Shown: one piece after another, positions 8,340-17,408 of the stretch
How positions within the stretch are numbered: position 1 is the first letter of the stretch
Layout: each line of letters starts with the position of its first letter
Made by a program: the position numbers and the translations under genes
The notes under the pieces: model-generated
What the model was told of the DNA's origin: nothing
Seen by the model: only the letters and a program-made list of their open reading frames with translations
Database searches by the model: none
DNA from: CAZHVS01 sp964536015
GTDB taxonomy: Bacteria > Bacteroidota > Ignavibacteria > Ignavibacteriales > Ignavibacteriaceae
NCBI GenBank assembly: GCA_964536015.1
Contig: CAZHVS010000028.1
Span: 1 to 35,905, forward strand
Direction of reading: 5' to 3'
DNA: 35,905 bases

Positions 8340-9134
8340 TTAACCCATATGGTTATAAATATAGTTTGCTAGCAAAATAAATTCAGATGTTTGCAACTGT
8401 TCAGCTCTTTTGCTTAAATCAATTGGACAATCACTAAAATTTATGTCTGCAAATATACTACTGCTTAAAGAATTTTTAAGCGTTTTTCTGCGTTTTCCAA
8501 AACAGGCTTTTACTGTGTTTATGAAAACTATTTTATCTTTTATTGAGCCAATGTTTTTGTTAAAAATAATATGTATCACAGCAGAATGGACTTTTGGCTT
8601 TGGGAAAAAAACGTTTGGAGAGACTTTAAAAACGATTTTTGTTTCTGCAAATGTGTTAAGTAAAACAGAAAGAATCCCATACTCTTTTGTATTTGGATTT
8701 GCAATTATTCTTTGAGCTACTTCAAGTTGAATCATTAGGACAGTATCTTTTACGTTTTCCATTTCTTCAATCAACTTAAATAATATTGGTGAAGTTAAAT
8801 TGTATGGAATATTCCCTACTATTCTAAATTTTTTTTCATAACTACTGCAGATTTCTTTTAAACTAATTTTTAAGAAATCATTTTGTATCAAATATAAATT
8901 AGGAAATTTATTAAGCAATCCATTAATAACGCGGAAATCAATTTCTATTGCTGTAAGTTTGGTTACTTTTTCAATTAATAGTTCTGTTAACGCTCCTTGC
9001 CCTGGACCAATTTCCAAAATATTATCATCAGGAGCAGGACTAATTTCATCTACAATTTTTCTAAGTATATTTTTATCCTGAAGATAATTTTGTCCAAACT
9101 TTTTTAATGGTTTTATATAATTGTTTTCATTCAT
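8340..9134 (-). CDS. rsmA: 16S rRNA dimethyladenosine transferase (RsmA/KsgA)
   Basis: Dimethylates two adjacent adenines in the terminal helix of 16S rRNA late in 30S assembly. 264 residues, standard size. Visible signatures are 'PLKKFGQNYLQDKNI' (FGQxFL-type start), SAM motif 'ILEIGPGQGALTELL', catalytic 'GNIPYNLTSPI' (NxPY), 'MIQLEVAQRI' and 'VFFPKPKVHSAVI', all diagnostic of KsgA/Dim1. First gene of the minus-strand run rsmA-PAP2-menG-(TPR kinase), behind the promoter at 9169-9198 with a leader of about 30 bases. Confidence 0.95.
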   Translation of the reverse strand: MNENNYIKPLKKFGQNYLQDKNILRKIVDEISPAPDDNILEIGPGQGALTELLIEKVTKLTAIEIDFRVINGLLNKFPNLYLIQNDFLKISLKEICSSYEKKFRIVGNIPYNLTSPILFKLIEEMENVKDTVLMIQLEVAQRIIANPNTKEYGILSVLLNTFAETKIVFKVSPNVFFPKPKVHSAVIHIIFNKNIGSIKDKIVFINTVKACFGKRRKTLKNSLSSSIFADINFSDCPIDLSKRAEQLQTSEFILLANYIYNHMG

Positions 9135-9168
9135 AAAAAATTGTTCAGAGATTCTTCTAATAATAATT

Positions 9169-9198
9169 CAAATTTACTAAATTGGAGGTACAGTTCAA
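9169..9198 (-). promoter_or_regulatory. Bacteroidota-type promoter for the rsmA operon
   Basis: Read on the minus strand: TTG (9198-9196), 19 bases, then TAAATTTG (9176-9169), a perfect match to TAnnTTTG. A second TTG lies 3 bases further upstream. The rsmA start is about 34 bases downstream. Confidence 0.7.
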
Positions 9199-9243
9199 CA
9201 AAAGTTATTAATAATTCTTCCTGGAAATAAAGAAGGAAATAAT

Positions 9244-10224
9244 ATGAAGCAAGAATATATCATTAGTATAGACATGGGTGGAACAAAAATATTAGCAGCT
9301 TTAATTGATTCTAAAAATGAAATTATATTTCGTTTGAAAAAAGCATCTAAGAAGAAGGAGAAAAGAATCGACTACGCGTTAACTCTTTCTCAAATGATTT
9401 TTGAAATTTTAAGAAAAAAGAAAATTAAAGAACAGCAGGTTAAAGCTGTTTGTCTTGGAATTCCAGGATCTGTTAATCCTATTACAGGACATATTGGTAT
9501 GGCACCAAATCTTGATATAAAGAATTATAATGTTAAAGAAGCATTGCAGAAGTATACAAAAATTCCTGTGTTCATTGAAAATGATGTAAATCTTGCAGCT
9601 CTTGGAATTAAAAACTTTGGATGGGGCAAAGATATAAAAAATTTGCTAGTAGTTTTTGTTGGAACAGGTATTGGGGGAGGACTTATTTTTAATGGAGAGA
9701 TTTATCGTGGTTCAAGTTTTTATGCAGGAGAAATTGGTCACATCATCGTTGATCCTTCAGGACCAATTTGTGGATGCGGAAATAAAGGTTGCTTTGAAGC
9801 ACTTGCAAGTCGTACAGCTATTGTGCGTGATATTTTAAAAGAAATTCGAGCTGGGAAGAAAAGCGTACTTGCTAAATATGCTAAAACAAGATTACAGGTA
9901 AAAAGCAAGTCTCTTCTTCAGGCAGTTAAAAAGGAAGATAAATTGACGATTAAACATCTCAATAAAGCTTGTAATTTAATAGGGGCTACTCTTGCAAACA
10001 TAAACAACTTGCTTAATCTGGATATGATTGTTTTAGGTGGTGGAGTTATTGAAGCACTGGAAAAATTTATGATGCCAAGAATCAAGCAATCATTTAAGGA
10101 ACATTCACTGAAAGTAATGCTAAAAAATATTAAAGTTCTAGCTACAAAACTTGGTGATGATGCAGCTCTTTATGGAGGAATTATATTAGCGAAAGAGTTT
10201 TTATTAAAAGATGAAATACTTTAA
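9244..10224 (+). CDS. ROK-family sugar kinase, probable glucokinase
   Basis: 326 residues, the normal ROK length. Ribosome site GAAGGA sits 5 bases before the ATG. The phosphate-binding loop is 'DMGGTKILAAL' (Asp10-Gly-Gly-Thr-Lys). The substrate/catalytic region is 'IENDVNLAALG', then 'GTGIGGGLIFNG', and the ROK zinc site is 'EIGH' followed by 'CGCGNKGC' (His plus three Cys). The C-terminal 'IVLGGGVIEAL' closes the second ATP-binding lobe. ROK members phosphorylate glucose, ManNAc, fructose or allose; ExGH with the CxCGxxGC zinc site is shared by several of these, so the glucose assignment is the likeliest rather than proven. Monocistronic, divergent from rsmA and convergent with the soluble histidine kinase gene. 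Confidence 0.88.
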   Translation: MKQEYIISIDMGGTKILAALIDSKNEIIFRLKKASKKKEKRIDYALTLSQMIFEILRKKKIKEQQVKAVCLGIPGSVNPITGHIGMAPNLDIKNYNVKEALQKYTKIPVFIENDVNLAALGIKNFGWGKDIKNLLVVFVGTGIGGGLIFNGEIYRGSSFYAGEIGHIIVDPSGPICGCGNKGCFEALASRTAIVRDILKEIRAGKKSVLAKYAKTRLQVKSKSLLQAVKKEDKLTIKHLNKACNLIGATLANINNLLNLDMIVLGGGVIEALEKFMMPRIKQSFKEHSLKVMLKNIKVLATKLGDDAALYGGIILAKEFLLKDEIL

Positions 10225-10285
10225 TAAAAAGTTATTGTTATGATATCGATAATGATTTAAAGAATTTGTTTTTAAAATGCAGTAT

Positions 10286-11434
10286 TCAAATATTAATACA
10301 TTTCTCATTATTTTCCAGAGGAAATTTAAAGTGAAATTTTGAACCTTTTCCAGGTTCACTTTCTACCCAGATTTTCCCATTCTGTGCTTCAATTATTTTC
10401 TTTACAATAAATAAACCAAGTCCAGTACTTTTTTCACCTCTTGTGCTTATTGAACTGGTTCTTTGAAAAGGTTTAAATAATAGATTTAATTCACTTTCAG
10501 CAATACCTTGTCCTTCATCAATAACGGAAATTAGTATCTCTTTATTAATTTTCTTCATCTCTATTGTAATATTAGTATTACTATTTGAATACTTGATGGC
10601 GTTAGTGAGTAAATTAGTAAACACCTGTTCAATTTTCGCTCGATCTAAAAATAGATGAACACTTTCTATTTCTGGTTGAAAGAGTATTCTAATGTCTTTT
10701 TTATCTGCTAGGGCTTTATTTAAATGGATTGTTTGATGCATTAATTTAACAATATCAAATATCTCCGGAGTAAGCTTTATGCTGCCTGATTCAATAGTTG
10801 TAACATCGAGTAAATCATTTACTAGATTAAGCATAAAAGAGCTTAAATATTTTATATGACTTATTAATTCATACTGCTCTTGAGTAAAGGTATCTTTATC
10901 GTCTTCTAAAAGTTCTATAAAATTAAGTATAATTCCTAAAGGATTGCGTAAATCGTGAACTGCTATTCCTAAAAATTGGTTTTTTAATTTATTTAGTTCA
11001 GCCAACTCTAGATTTTTTTTTGTAATTTCCCTCTGCATATCAATAAGTTCATTATTTACTCCACTTAATGCATTAAGAAGATCATTATTTGCCTTTTGTT
11101 TTTCATCGTAAATGATTTTTTGAGAGCTTTCTAATTCTCTTTTGTGCTTAGAACCTATAATAATAATTTCTTGACCCATTAATATACCATAAAAATAAAA
11201 TGGTTCTTTGCTCAAGGAGGCTGGAAGAAAAAGCTCATATCCAAATGAAGCCAAATGCTTTTTTATCTTAACCAGGAAATCTAAAGCAGTATTAATATAT
11301 TCTTTTCTAAAGAGTTCGGGAAAAAGTTTATTTATAAAATAATCATCAGCAATACCAGAACTATTGAAATATACTTTGCTAATGAGTCCTTCATTATTAC
11401 AAGCAATTATAAAGCAATTATCAGTTGCAATCAT
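10286..11434 (-). CDS. soluble sensor histidine kinase next to B12 sensor
   Basis: 382 residues, with no membrane segment. Residues 1-95 form a small PAS-like sensory region ('FIIACNNEGLISKVYFN', 'YFYGILMGQEIIIIG'), 100-150 a charged coiled coil, then HisKA with phospho-acceptor His160 in 'GIAVHDLRNPLGIIL'. HATPase_c boxes follow: 'NLLTNAIKYSNSN', 'DEGQGI' and 'STGLGLFIVKKI'. The ATG, preceded by GGAA, lies 12 bases after the cobalamin-sensor stop, so the two are in one transcript and probably act together. Being soluble, with a long coiled coil before the kinase core, it is suited to taking a signal from a partner protein. The nearby response regulator (12607-13050) is the obvious phosphate acceptor, but that is inference. 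Confidence 0.9.
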   Translation of the reverse strand: MIATDNCFIIACNNEGLISKVYFNSSGIADDYFINKLFPELFRKEYINTALDFLVKIKKHLASFGYELFLPASLSKEPFYFYGILMGQEIIIIGSKHKRELESSQKIIYDEKQKANNDLLNALSGVNNELIDMQREITKKNLELAELNKLKNQFLGIAVHDLRNPLGIILNFIELLEDDKDTFTQEQYELISHIKYLSSFMLNLVNDLLDVTTIESGSIKLTPEIFDIVKLMHQTIHLNKALADKKDIRILFQPEIESVHLFLDRAKIEQVFTNLLTNAIKYSNSNTNITIEMKKINKEILISVIDEGQGIAESELNLLFKPFQRTSSISTRGEKSTGLGLFIVKKIIEAQNGKIWVESEPGKGSKFHFKFPLENNEKCINI

Positions 11435-11446
11435 TATTATTCCATG

Positions 11447-12499
11447 TCAATTAATGATTTCATTTGCTAAATTGACAGCGGATGATGCATCATTTGCGAA
11501 TCCATCAGCACCGATATTACGCCATAAATTCTTCGCAATTGAGAATGGATATCCGCCGACCAGGATTTTAATATTTTTATTTTCCTCCTTGATTTTTTGA
11601 ATTATGTCGCTAGTATGAGAAAGATTATATACCATGGTGGATGAAATTGCAACAATTTTTGGGTTGTAGATACGAATGCTGCTTAATATACTTTTCAGTG
11701 GAGTACTTGCTCCAAAATAATATGAACTCCAACCTTCTAGTTCAAAGATATCAGCCACCATACGAGCTCCAAGTTCATGCAGCTCACCTTCAACACAAGC
11801 TACAATTATACTTTTTTCTTTTTTAGTTGAAGAAAAAAGATACGGATAAAGTTGTGCCATAATTAGTTGCGTTGCTGCAGTAATAAAGTGTTCCTGCGCT
11901 ACAGTTATTTTGCTCATTTGCCATAATCGACCCGTCTCCTTTTGCGTTGCTTGAAATACATTTAGGTAGAGGTCTTTAATAGTTATATTATTTCTAAATG
12001 CATTCATTATTAAATCGTGAGCGGATTTTTTATCGCCATCAATTAAAAAGTTTAAATATTTTATTGCGATTTCTTTGTGCGGATTATCATCTCTAATAAA
12101 TGATGAGAGAGTTGTGTATTTAGATTTGTAATAGTTTATTCCTAAATTTATATATTCGGTGGTCACTTTAAACATTTCTTCAGATAAAATATTGGTCAAT
12201 TCATCACGCAATAATTCAAGATTGGTTAATATTTCATCATATGTGACTGTTGAGTTATTAAAGAAATCTTTTATCCAACCAAGATATTCATTAAATAAAA
12301 CTGGTTCTTTGTTCTGAATGGCTTCTGCCAAATAACTTAGATGAAAAGATGTATCTTCTTTATAATGCTCAATATGTTTTTCACTATATTTTTTCTTCAA
12401 TTCTGAGTTAATAAGAAAATGTTTTTCTAGAAGATAAGACGGAAATGAATTCTTTAAATCTTTCAGTTTCATAGAAATTTGTTTGTTGAAGTCTTGCAT
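11447..12499 (-). CDS. cobalamin-binding sensor with CarH-like light-sensing motif
   Basis: About 350 residues from ATG 12499; the frame opens at TTG 12529, but the ATG has a better upstream GGGA. Residues 1-110 are helical with no recognisable MerR helix-turn-helix. Residues about 130-215 form the B12-binding four-helix cap, and 225-345 the Rossmann-like B12 domain. Known CarH residues all have a counterpart: Trp193 (W131 of Thermus CarH), Val200 (V138), Glu203-His204 (E141-H142), spaced Wx9EH, and the lower-ligand motif Glu-Leu-His241-x2-Gly244 (ExHxxG). The C-terminus has the usual 'ILVGGYPFS' and 'IGADGFANDA'. Gln194 replaces CarH His132, the upper ligand of the light-exposed state. No enzyme or methyltransferase partner is present; kinases flank it. 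I infer a B12-dependent light or cobalamin sensor acting by protein contact. Confidence 0.85.
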   Translation of the reverse strand: MQDFNKQISMKLKDLKNSFPSYLLEKHFLINSELKKKYSEKHIEHYKEDTSFHLSYLAEAIQNKEPVLFNEYLGWIKDFFNNSTVTYDEILTNLELLRDELTNILSEEMFKVTTEYINLGINYYKSKYTTLSSFIRDDNPHKEIAIKYLNFLIDGDKKSAHDLIMNAFRNNITIKDLYLNVFQATQKETGRLWQMSKITVAQEHFITAATQLIMAQLYPYLFSSTKKEKSIIVACVEGELHELGARMVADIFELEGWSSYYFGASTPLKSILSSIRIYNPKIVAISSTMVYNLSHTSDIIQKIKEENKNIKILVGGYPFSIAKNLWRNIGADGFANDASSAVNLANEIIN

Positions 12500-12606
12500 T
12501 TTTATTCCCAAGTTTAATTTTTTGAACAAAAAATTAATTACTGTTTAAAAATAAAATTTTACAAATAAAAGCATTTAAATACAAAATAGTATTATTTACA
12601 TATTCT

Positions 12607-13050
12607 TTAGATAATCGGTAACTCATTAAGTTTTAACCAATAAATTCCGATTTCAGCAATTGATTTGATAAATTGGTCAAAATCTATAGATTTTAAAATG
12701 TAACTATTAGCACCCAATTTATAACTTTCTACAATATCTTTTTCTTCTTTTGAGGAAGTTAAGACAACTATAGGGATCGTTTTTTTCTGTTGATCAGTTT
12801 TAAGAATTTTTAATACTTCCAAGCCATCAATTTTGGGCAATTTCAAATCAAGCAAAATTAATTTTAAGTCGGGTAATTTTTCATGTTTTTCATATCTGCC
12901 TTTAGAGTAAATAAAGTCAAGAGCTTCTTCGCCGTCATTGACAATATGAATGCTGTTTGATAACTGACTTTTTTCAAAAGCTTTCATAGCTAATTTTACG
13001 TCATCAGGATTATCCTCAATTAATAATATTTCAACCTTCTTCAAAATCAT
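12607..13050 (-). CDS. single-domain response regulator, Rcp1 type
   Basis: 147 residues, a receiver domain only. The acidic pocket is 'IEDNPDD' (Glu12, Asp13), the phospho-acceptor Asp68 sits in 'ILLDLKLPKIDG', with Thr98 in 'VVLTSS' and Lys120 in 'YILKS'. The extended loop 'ALDFIYSKGRYEKHEKLPD' between helix 2 and strand 3 is characteristic of the Rcp1 family, the receivers that partner bacterial phytochrome kinases. There is no output domain, so it must act by protein contact or phosphorelay. It starts 34 bases after the large PAS kinase ends, and the cobalamin sensor starts 107 bases downstream. Ribosome site AGGA is present. Confidence 0.93.
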   Translation of the reverse strand: MILKKVEILLIEDNPDDVKLAMKAFEKSQLSNSIHIVNDGEEALDFIYSKGRYEKHEKLPDLKLILLDLKLPKIDGLEVLKILKTDQQKKTIPIVVLTSSKEEKDIVESYKLGANSYILKSIDFDQFIKSIAEIGIYWLKLNELPII

Positions 13051-13084
13051 ACATTATCCTTTAAATTGTATGTTAATTAATTCT

Positions 13085-16000
13085 TCAATGATTTGGTAGA
13101 CTAAAATAAAAAGTTGTTCTTTTCCCAATTTCACTCTCCGCCCAAACCTTTCCACCATGACGTTGAACAATTCTTGAAACAATTGCTAATCCTACACCAG
13201 TTCCTTCAAATTCATCTTGTCTGTGCAATCTTTGGAACACTCCAAATAGTTTGTTATAATATCTCATATCAAATCCTTCTCCATTGTCAGTAATCGAATA
13301 AATGTTTTCGTTTGTCTTACTTACTCCTTCAATAATTATTTCGGGATTTTCTTTTTTATTGCTGAATTTAATTGCATTTGAAAGAAGATTAGTTACAACC
13401 TGGGTAATAAGATGTTCATCGCCAAAGCCCATTGGAAGTTTCATTTTATTAAACCTAATATTTTTATTTTTGGTTGTTTGAAGTAATTCATCGTAACAAT
13501 TCTTAAAAAGTGCATTCATATCAATAGAAGATTTAGTAAGATCTTTTCTAATAAGTCTGGAGAATTGAAGCAGATCATCAATCAATTGGCTCATTTTTTT
13601 TGTGTTGTTCACTATATCTGAGATTAATGTTTGTGCTCCCGATGGTAAATCTTTGATATAATCTGTTATCAATATACGTGAAAAACCCGAAATTGCTCTT
13701 AATGGCGCCCTTAAATCATGAGATACTGAATAAGAGAATGACTCTAGCTCTTTATTTGCTTGTTCAAGCATTTCAGTTCTTTGTTTAACTCTTAATTCCA
13801 GTTCTTCATTTATTTCTGTTATTTCTTTTTCAGCTTCTTTTCTTTTGGTTATATCTACAAAGGAAATTATGTTAAATTGTATAACATTAACAAATCCAAT
13901 TTCAAAAAATTTAGTAGTTCCGTCTTTGCAAGCTACCATACTTTCAATAGGTACAATACTCGAGTTGTTTTTTATAGCTTCTTTTACAGCATCTTCCCAT
14001 TTTTCCTTAATCTGTTCACGATATAATTCATCTGGATATGCTTGTGTCCACCATTGATTAACTGAAGGGTAATCTTCTTTTGTATATCCAGTCAGTTCAA
14101 TAAATTTATTATTTACGAATAAAATTTTATCATTAATATCGGACAAAATAATTCCGACTGGTGCAGATTTGATAACAGTTCTGAAATTTTCTTCACTTTC
14201 TTTCAATTTATCTTCAATTTTTTTTCTCTCAGTAATATCTTCACCTACTGAAAGAATCATTTTTAATTCATTATTTTCAAGAATAAGTGCATTATTCCAT
14301 CTAATTAAACGTTCATCTCCGCTTTTTGTTAGAATAACATTTTCATGCTGATGGCTAATTAATTTTTTTTCTACAATTTCACAAAAGACTTCATAAATAT
14401 TTTTTTGCTGCTTTTCAGGTATAAAAATATTAATCCAATTTTTCCCGAAAACCTCTTCAGCTTTATAACCAGTTAATTCTTCGGCATATCTATTAAAGAG
14501 ATAAATCTTTGCTTCTTTATCCAAAGCCACAATTATACTGGAAGCCGAATTGATTATTTTTTCAGACCATTCTTTTTCTTGTATTAATTGTATCTGAGCA
14601 TTTGTAAAATCTGTTATATCAGAAAAGGTTCCTTCTATTCTTACAGGATTATTTTTTTCGTCGTATACAATATGTGCATTAATTAAAACATTAATTGGAT
14701 TTCCATCTCTGGTTTTTGCATTAGCATGAAAATTATTTATACTCCCACTTTCCGAAATGATTTTGAGATAATTTTTCCGTTCTTCAGGATATAACCAAAA
14801 GTCTGTCAAATGAGTTTGTCTTAAATCTTTATCCTCAGGAAAACCGAAAATTCTATTAAATGCTCTATTATGATCTAAAAGAATTCCATCAAAAGTGACA
14901 CTGTAATATCCTTCATCAAGGTTTGTAATAGTATCTCTGAATTTTTTCTCGCTTTCCATTAAAGTTTTTTCAACTTGTTTTCTTGCAGTAATATCTGTAA
15001 AAGAACCCACTATTGCAATTGTTTTACCATTTTCTACAACTGGCGATTCTCTTACTTCGATCCAAACTCTCTGTCCGTTTTTATGTAAAAGTTCCAATTC
15101 ATAGGGACCTTGGGTCAATCCGGTTGCAATTGCTTTGTTCTTCTTATCAATACCAATCTTATTAACTGGATTATCAGATAACAATTTTGTCCACTGAATT
15201 AATGCTTCTTCTACTTCATACCCTAGTACTTTTTTAATTTGTGGACTTAAGTAATTTAGTTTATGATTTACATCGTGAGAATAAAAAACATCAAAACTAT
15301 TTTCGAAAATATTTTTTAGTTTTAATTGATTATCTAAAATAATTTTTTCTTTTTCAATTGAATCAAGGGCATAGTTAATGTCACCAATTAGTTCATTTAT
15401 TAATTTCATTTCAGATTCATTGAAGAAATTTTCTTCTTTAGAGTAGATATAAATGACTCCTTCCTCAGATGAAGATAATTTTAAGTAAAAACTTACAAAT
15501 GAATTAATTCCAAGTCGTGAAGCGGCATTAACCCATTCAACGTTTTTGAGTTCTTTGTTTACATTATTAACAATAATATTCGAGTGAGTTTTGATTATTG
15601 ATTTACTAAGGCTTTTATTTAATTCTTTTTTAATAACCGAAATAATTTCTTTTTCAATTTTTTCTTTGGCAAGACCATAGCATTCTACTATTTGATAATT
15701 ATTATCACTCAATAGTCCAATCCAGGCACAAAGAAAATTTCCATCTTCTACAATAATTCTACAGACTTCTTTTAATAATTTATCCCTGTTTCTTTCTCTT
15801 ACTATTGCCTGGTTTATATTGCTTAAAACAAGATAAACCCTGTTTAATTTAATAATTTGATCCTCAAATTTTTTACGTTCAGTTATGTCTCTTAAGATGC
15901 AATTAATGAAGTATTTGCCTTCAATCTCGATAAGATTAGCGCTTACTTCTACAGGAAATTCTTTTCCACTCTTAGTTATATGTTCAGTAATGAAAGTTGT

Positions 16001-17251
16001 TCCAGAGCCTAATAAGGCTTGTCTGTATTGATGTTCGTTTTTATGTTTTTCTTTTTCAATTCTTAAGTCTTTGATATTTTTCTTCAATAATTCTTCTGAT
16101 GAATATCCATAAACAGAGATGCCTTTTTCATTACAGTAGTTAATATTTAATTGTTCATCTAAGAGAAAAATGATATCATTGGCATATTTTGAAATATATT
16201 CAAAGCTTTTTTCAACTGCTTTTTTTTCTTTTTCTTTTTCAAGAAGCTCTTTGTAATATTTAAGATTTTGTCTTTTCCAGTTCAACCAAAATATAATTCC
16301 TACTATGGTTAAAAGCAAAAACATAATTGTAACAATTAAAATAGTTCTAAATTTGAGGATATAGTAAACTTCATTTTTGTCAATTTTATTTACCATCAGC
16401 CAATTTGTTTCCGGAATTTCAGCAAGGAATGAAATCACTTTTTCTCCGCGATAATCAACCCCTTCAAAAATACCTCTGAATCCAGATACTGCTTTTGCTG
16501 CTGGTAAGTTTTTTTCATGGATACTAAATTTAAGTTTAAATGCCGTATTAGGTTTATGTCTCAAATCATTAAGGTAAACCAAACTATCATTTTCTCTTCG
16601 TAAAATTATTGTTTCTGCAGTTTTACTTGGTACTGGCCAGGATTGAATAAGGGGATATAAAAATTTTGTTGGATTTAAACGGAATAATAAATATCCATAA
16701 ATCTTTTGATGATTTTCATCTGTATAAAGAGGAATGGCAATATCAATATGAATATAATCTATATGAGAAGCCGAATGTAAATCAGAAAAAACAGGTAATC
16801 CTAATTCTCGTGATTTAATTAATATTTCTTGTGCACTCTGACCAATATTATCACCATTTTTAGATGCAACAAGAATGTTTAATTCTGTATCTATCAATAG
16901 TATTTCAGTATATTCATCTTTCCTTTTAATAGAATGCATCCAACTTAATATTTTTTGAGAATTATTTGGATTATTTTTAATATTAGTAATGAGTCTGTGG
17001 AGCTCTTCAATAAAAATTTGATTGGACATTATAGCTTTGGCATCTTCTAACCTTTCGTTTTTCCAATCAGAAATTTGATTAATTTTAAGTTTAGCAATGG
17101 CTTGAATTTCATTATGAACCGATTGAGTAATTTGTGATTCTTGATAATTATAAAAAGTCAAACTTCCAATGATAATTATTAATACTAAGAGAGTGTAAAA
17201 AATGAAGGCGATAGGGGGGATTTTCTGTTCACGAACTTCTTCAATTGCCAT
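13085..17251 (-). CDS. membrane hybrid-sensing histidine kinase with 5 PAS and 1 GAF domain
   Basis: About 1388 residues. I prefer ATG 17251 (GGAG 9 bases upstream) over TTG 17278. Order: membrane helix about 13-33; periplasmic sensor of about 260 residues resembling a double-Cache/PDC fold; second membrane helix about 300-322; PAS 345-465; GAF 470-625; PAS 647-760; PAS 765-880; PAS 890-1010; PAS 1017-1135; coiled coil; HisKA with His1178 in 'SVSHDLRAPLRAISGF'; HATPase_c to the end ('DNGEGFDMRYYNKLFGVFQR', 'GTGVGLAIVSRIV'). PAS-to-PAS junctions carry the PAC 'DITxRK' ends. The kinase core is of the phytochrome/Cph1-like class, the usual partner of Rcp1-type regulators, and such a regulator is the next gene. 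No PHY domain or bilin-binding Cys is evident in the GAF, so it is not itself a phytochrome. Confidence 0.92.
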   Translation of the reverse strand: MAIEEVREQKIPPIAFIFYTLLVLIIIIGSLTFYNYQESQITQSVHNEIQAIAKLKINQISDWKNERLEDAKAIMSNQIFIEELHRLITNIKNNPNNSQKILSWMHSIKRKDEYTEILLIDTELNILVASKNGDNIGQSAQEILIKSRELGLPVFSDLHSASHIDYIHIDIAIPLYTDENHQKIYGYLLFRLNPTKFLYPLIQSWPVPSKTAETIILRRENDSLVYLNDLRHKPNTAFKLKFSIHEKNLPAAKAVSGFRGIFEGVDYRGEKVISFLAEIPETNWLMVNKIDKNEVYYILKFRTILIVTIMFLLLTIVGIIFWLNWKRQNLKYYKELLEKEKEKKAVEKSFEYISKYANDIIFLLDEQLNINYCNEKGISVYGYSSEELLKKNIKDLRIEKEKHKNEHQYRQALLGSGTTFITEHITKSGKEFPVEVSANLIEIEGKYFINCILRDITERKKFEDQIIKLNRVYLVLSNINQAIVRERNRDKLLKEVCRIIVEDGNFLCAWIGLLSDNNYQIVECYGLAKEKIEKEIISVIKKELNKSLSKSIIKTHSNIIVNNVNKELKNVEWVNAASRLGINSFVSFYLKLSSSEEGVIYIYSKEENFFNESEMKLINELIGDINYALDSIEKEKIILDNQLKLKNIFENSFDVFYSHDVNHKLNYLSPQIKKVLGYEVEEALIQWTKLLSDNPVNKIGIDKKNKAIATGLTQGPYELELLHKNGQRVWIEVRESPVVENGKTIAIVGSFTDITARKQVEKTLMESEKKFRDTITNLDEGYYSVTFDGILLDHNRAFNRIFGFPEDKDLRQTHLTDFWLYPEERKNYLKIISESGSINNFHANAKTRDGNPINVLINAHIVYDEKNNPVRIEGTFSDITDFTNAQIQLIQEKEWSEKIINSASSIIVALDKEAKIYLFNRYAEELTGYKAEEVFGKNWINIFIPEKQQKNIYEVFCEIVEKKLISHQHENVILTKSGDERLIRWNNALILENNELKMILSVGEDITERKKIEDKLKESEENFRTVIKSAPVGIILSDINDKILFVNNKFIELTGYTKEDYPSVNQWWTQAYPDELYREQIKEKWEDAVKEAIKNNSSIVPIESMVACKDGTTKFFEIGFVNVIQFNIISFVDITKRKEAEKEITEINEELELRVKQRTEMLEQANKELESFSYSVSHDLRAPLRAISGFSRILITDYIKDLPSGAQTLISDIVNNTKKMSQLIDDLLQFSRLIRKDLTKSSIDMNALFKNCYDELLQTTKNKNIRFNKMKLPMGFGDEHLITQVVTNLLSNAIKFSNKKENPEIIIEGVSKTNENIYSITDNGEGFDMRYYNKLFGVFQRLHRQDEFEGTGVGLAIVSRIVQRHGGKVWAESEIGKRTTFYFSLPNH

Positions 17252-17408
17252 ATGAACTACTCCAGTAATAAATAGCAAATATCTATCGAAAAAAGACAGA
17301 CTTAAATTATAGAATTACACGAAATCTTAATTTAAAATAGAAAAAAAAATAGTGATTGAAAAGAAAATTTTAGAAAATTAATATTTAGATGGAATTAAAA
17401 TGGGGTGC

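Noticed and set aside
10225..10285. Imperfect palindrome around ATATCGATAAT between glucokinase and histidine kinase
   Set aside because: Short, A/T-rich and without a T-run; expected by chance at this composition.
12500..12606. Cobalamin riboswitch before the B12 sensor gene
   Set aside because: The 107-base gap is too short and lacks a B12-box-like conserved segment.
13085..17251. PAS kinase being itself a phytochrome
   Set aside because: The kinase core and Rcp1-type partner fit, but no PHY domain or clear bilin-binding Cys is seen in the single GAF.
17252..17278. Longer N-terminus for the PAS kinase from TTG 17278
   Set aside because: ATG 17251 has a GGAG ribosome site at proper distance; the extra nine residues look non-coding.
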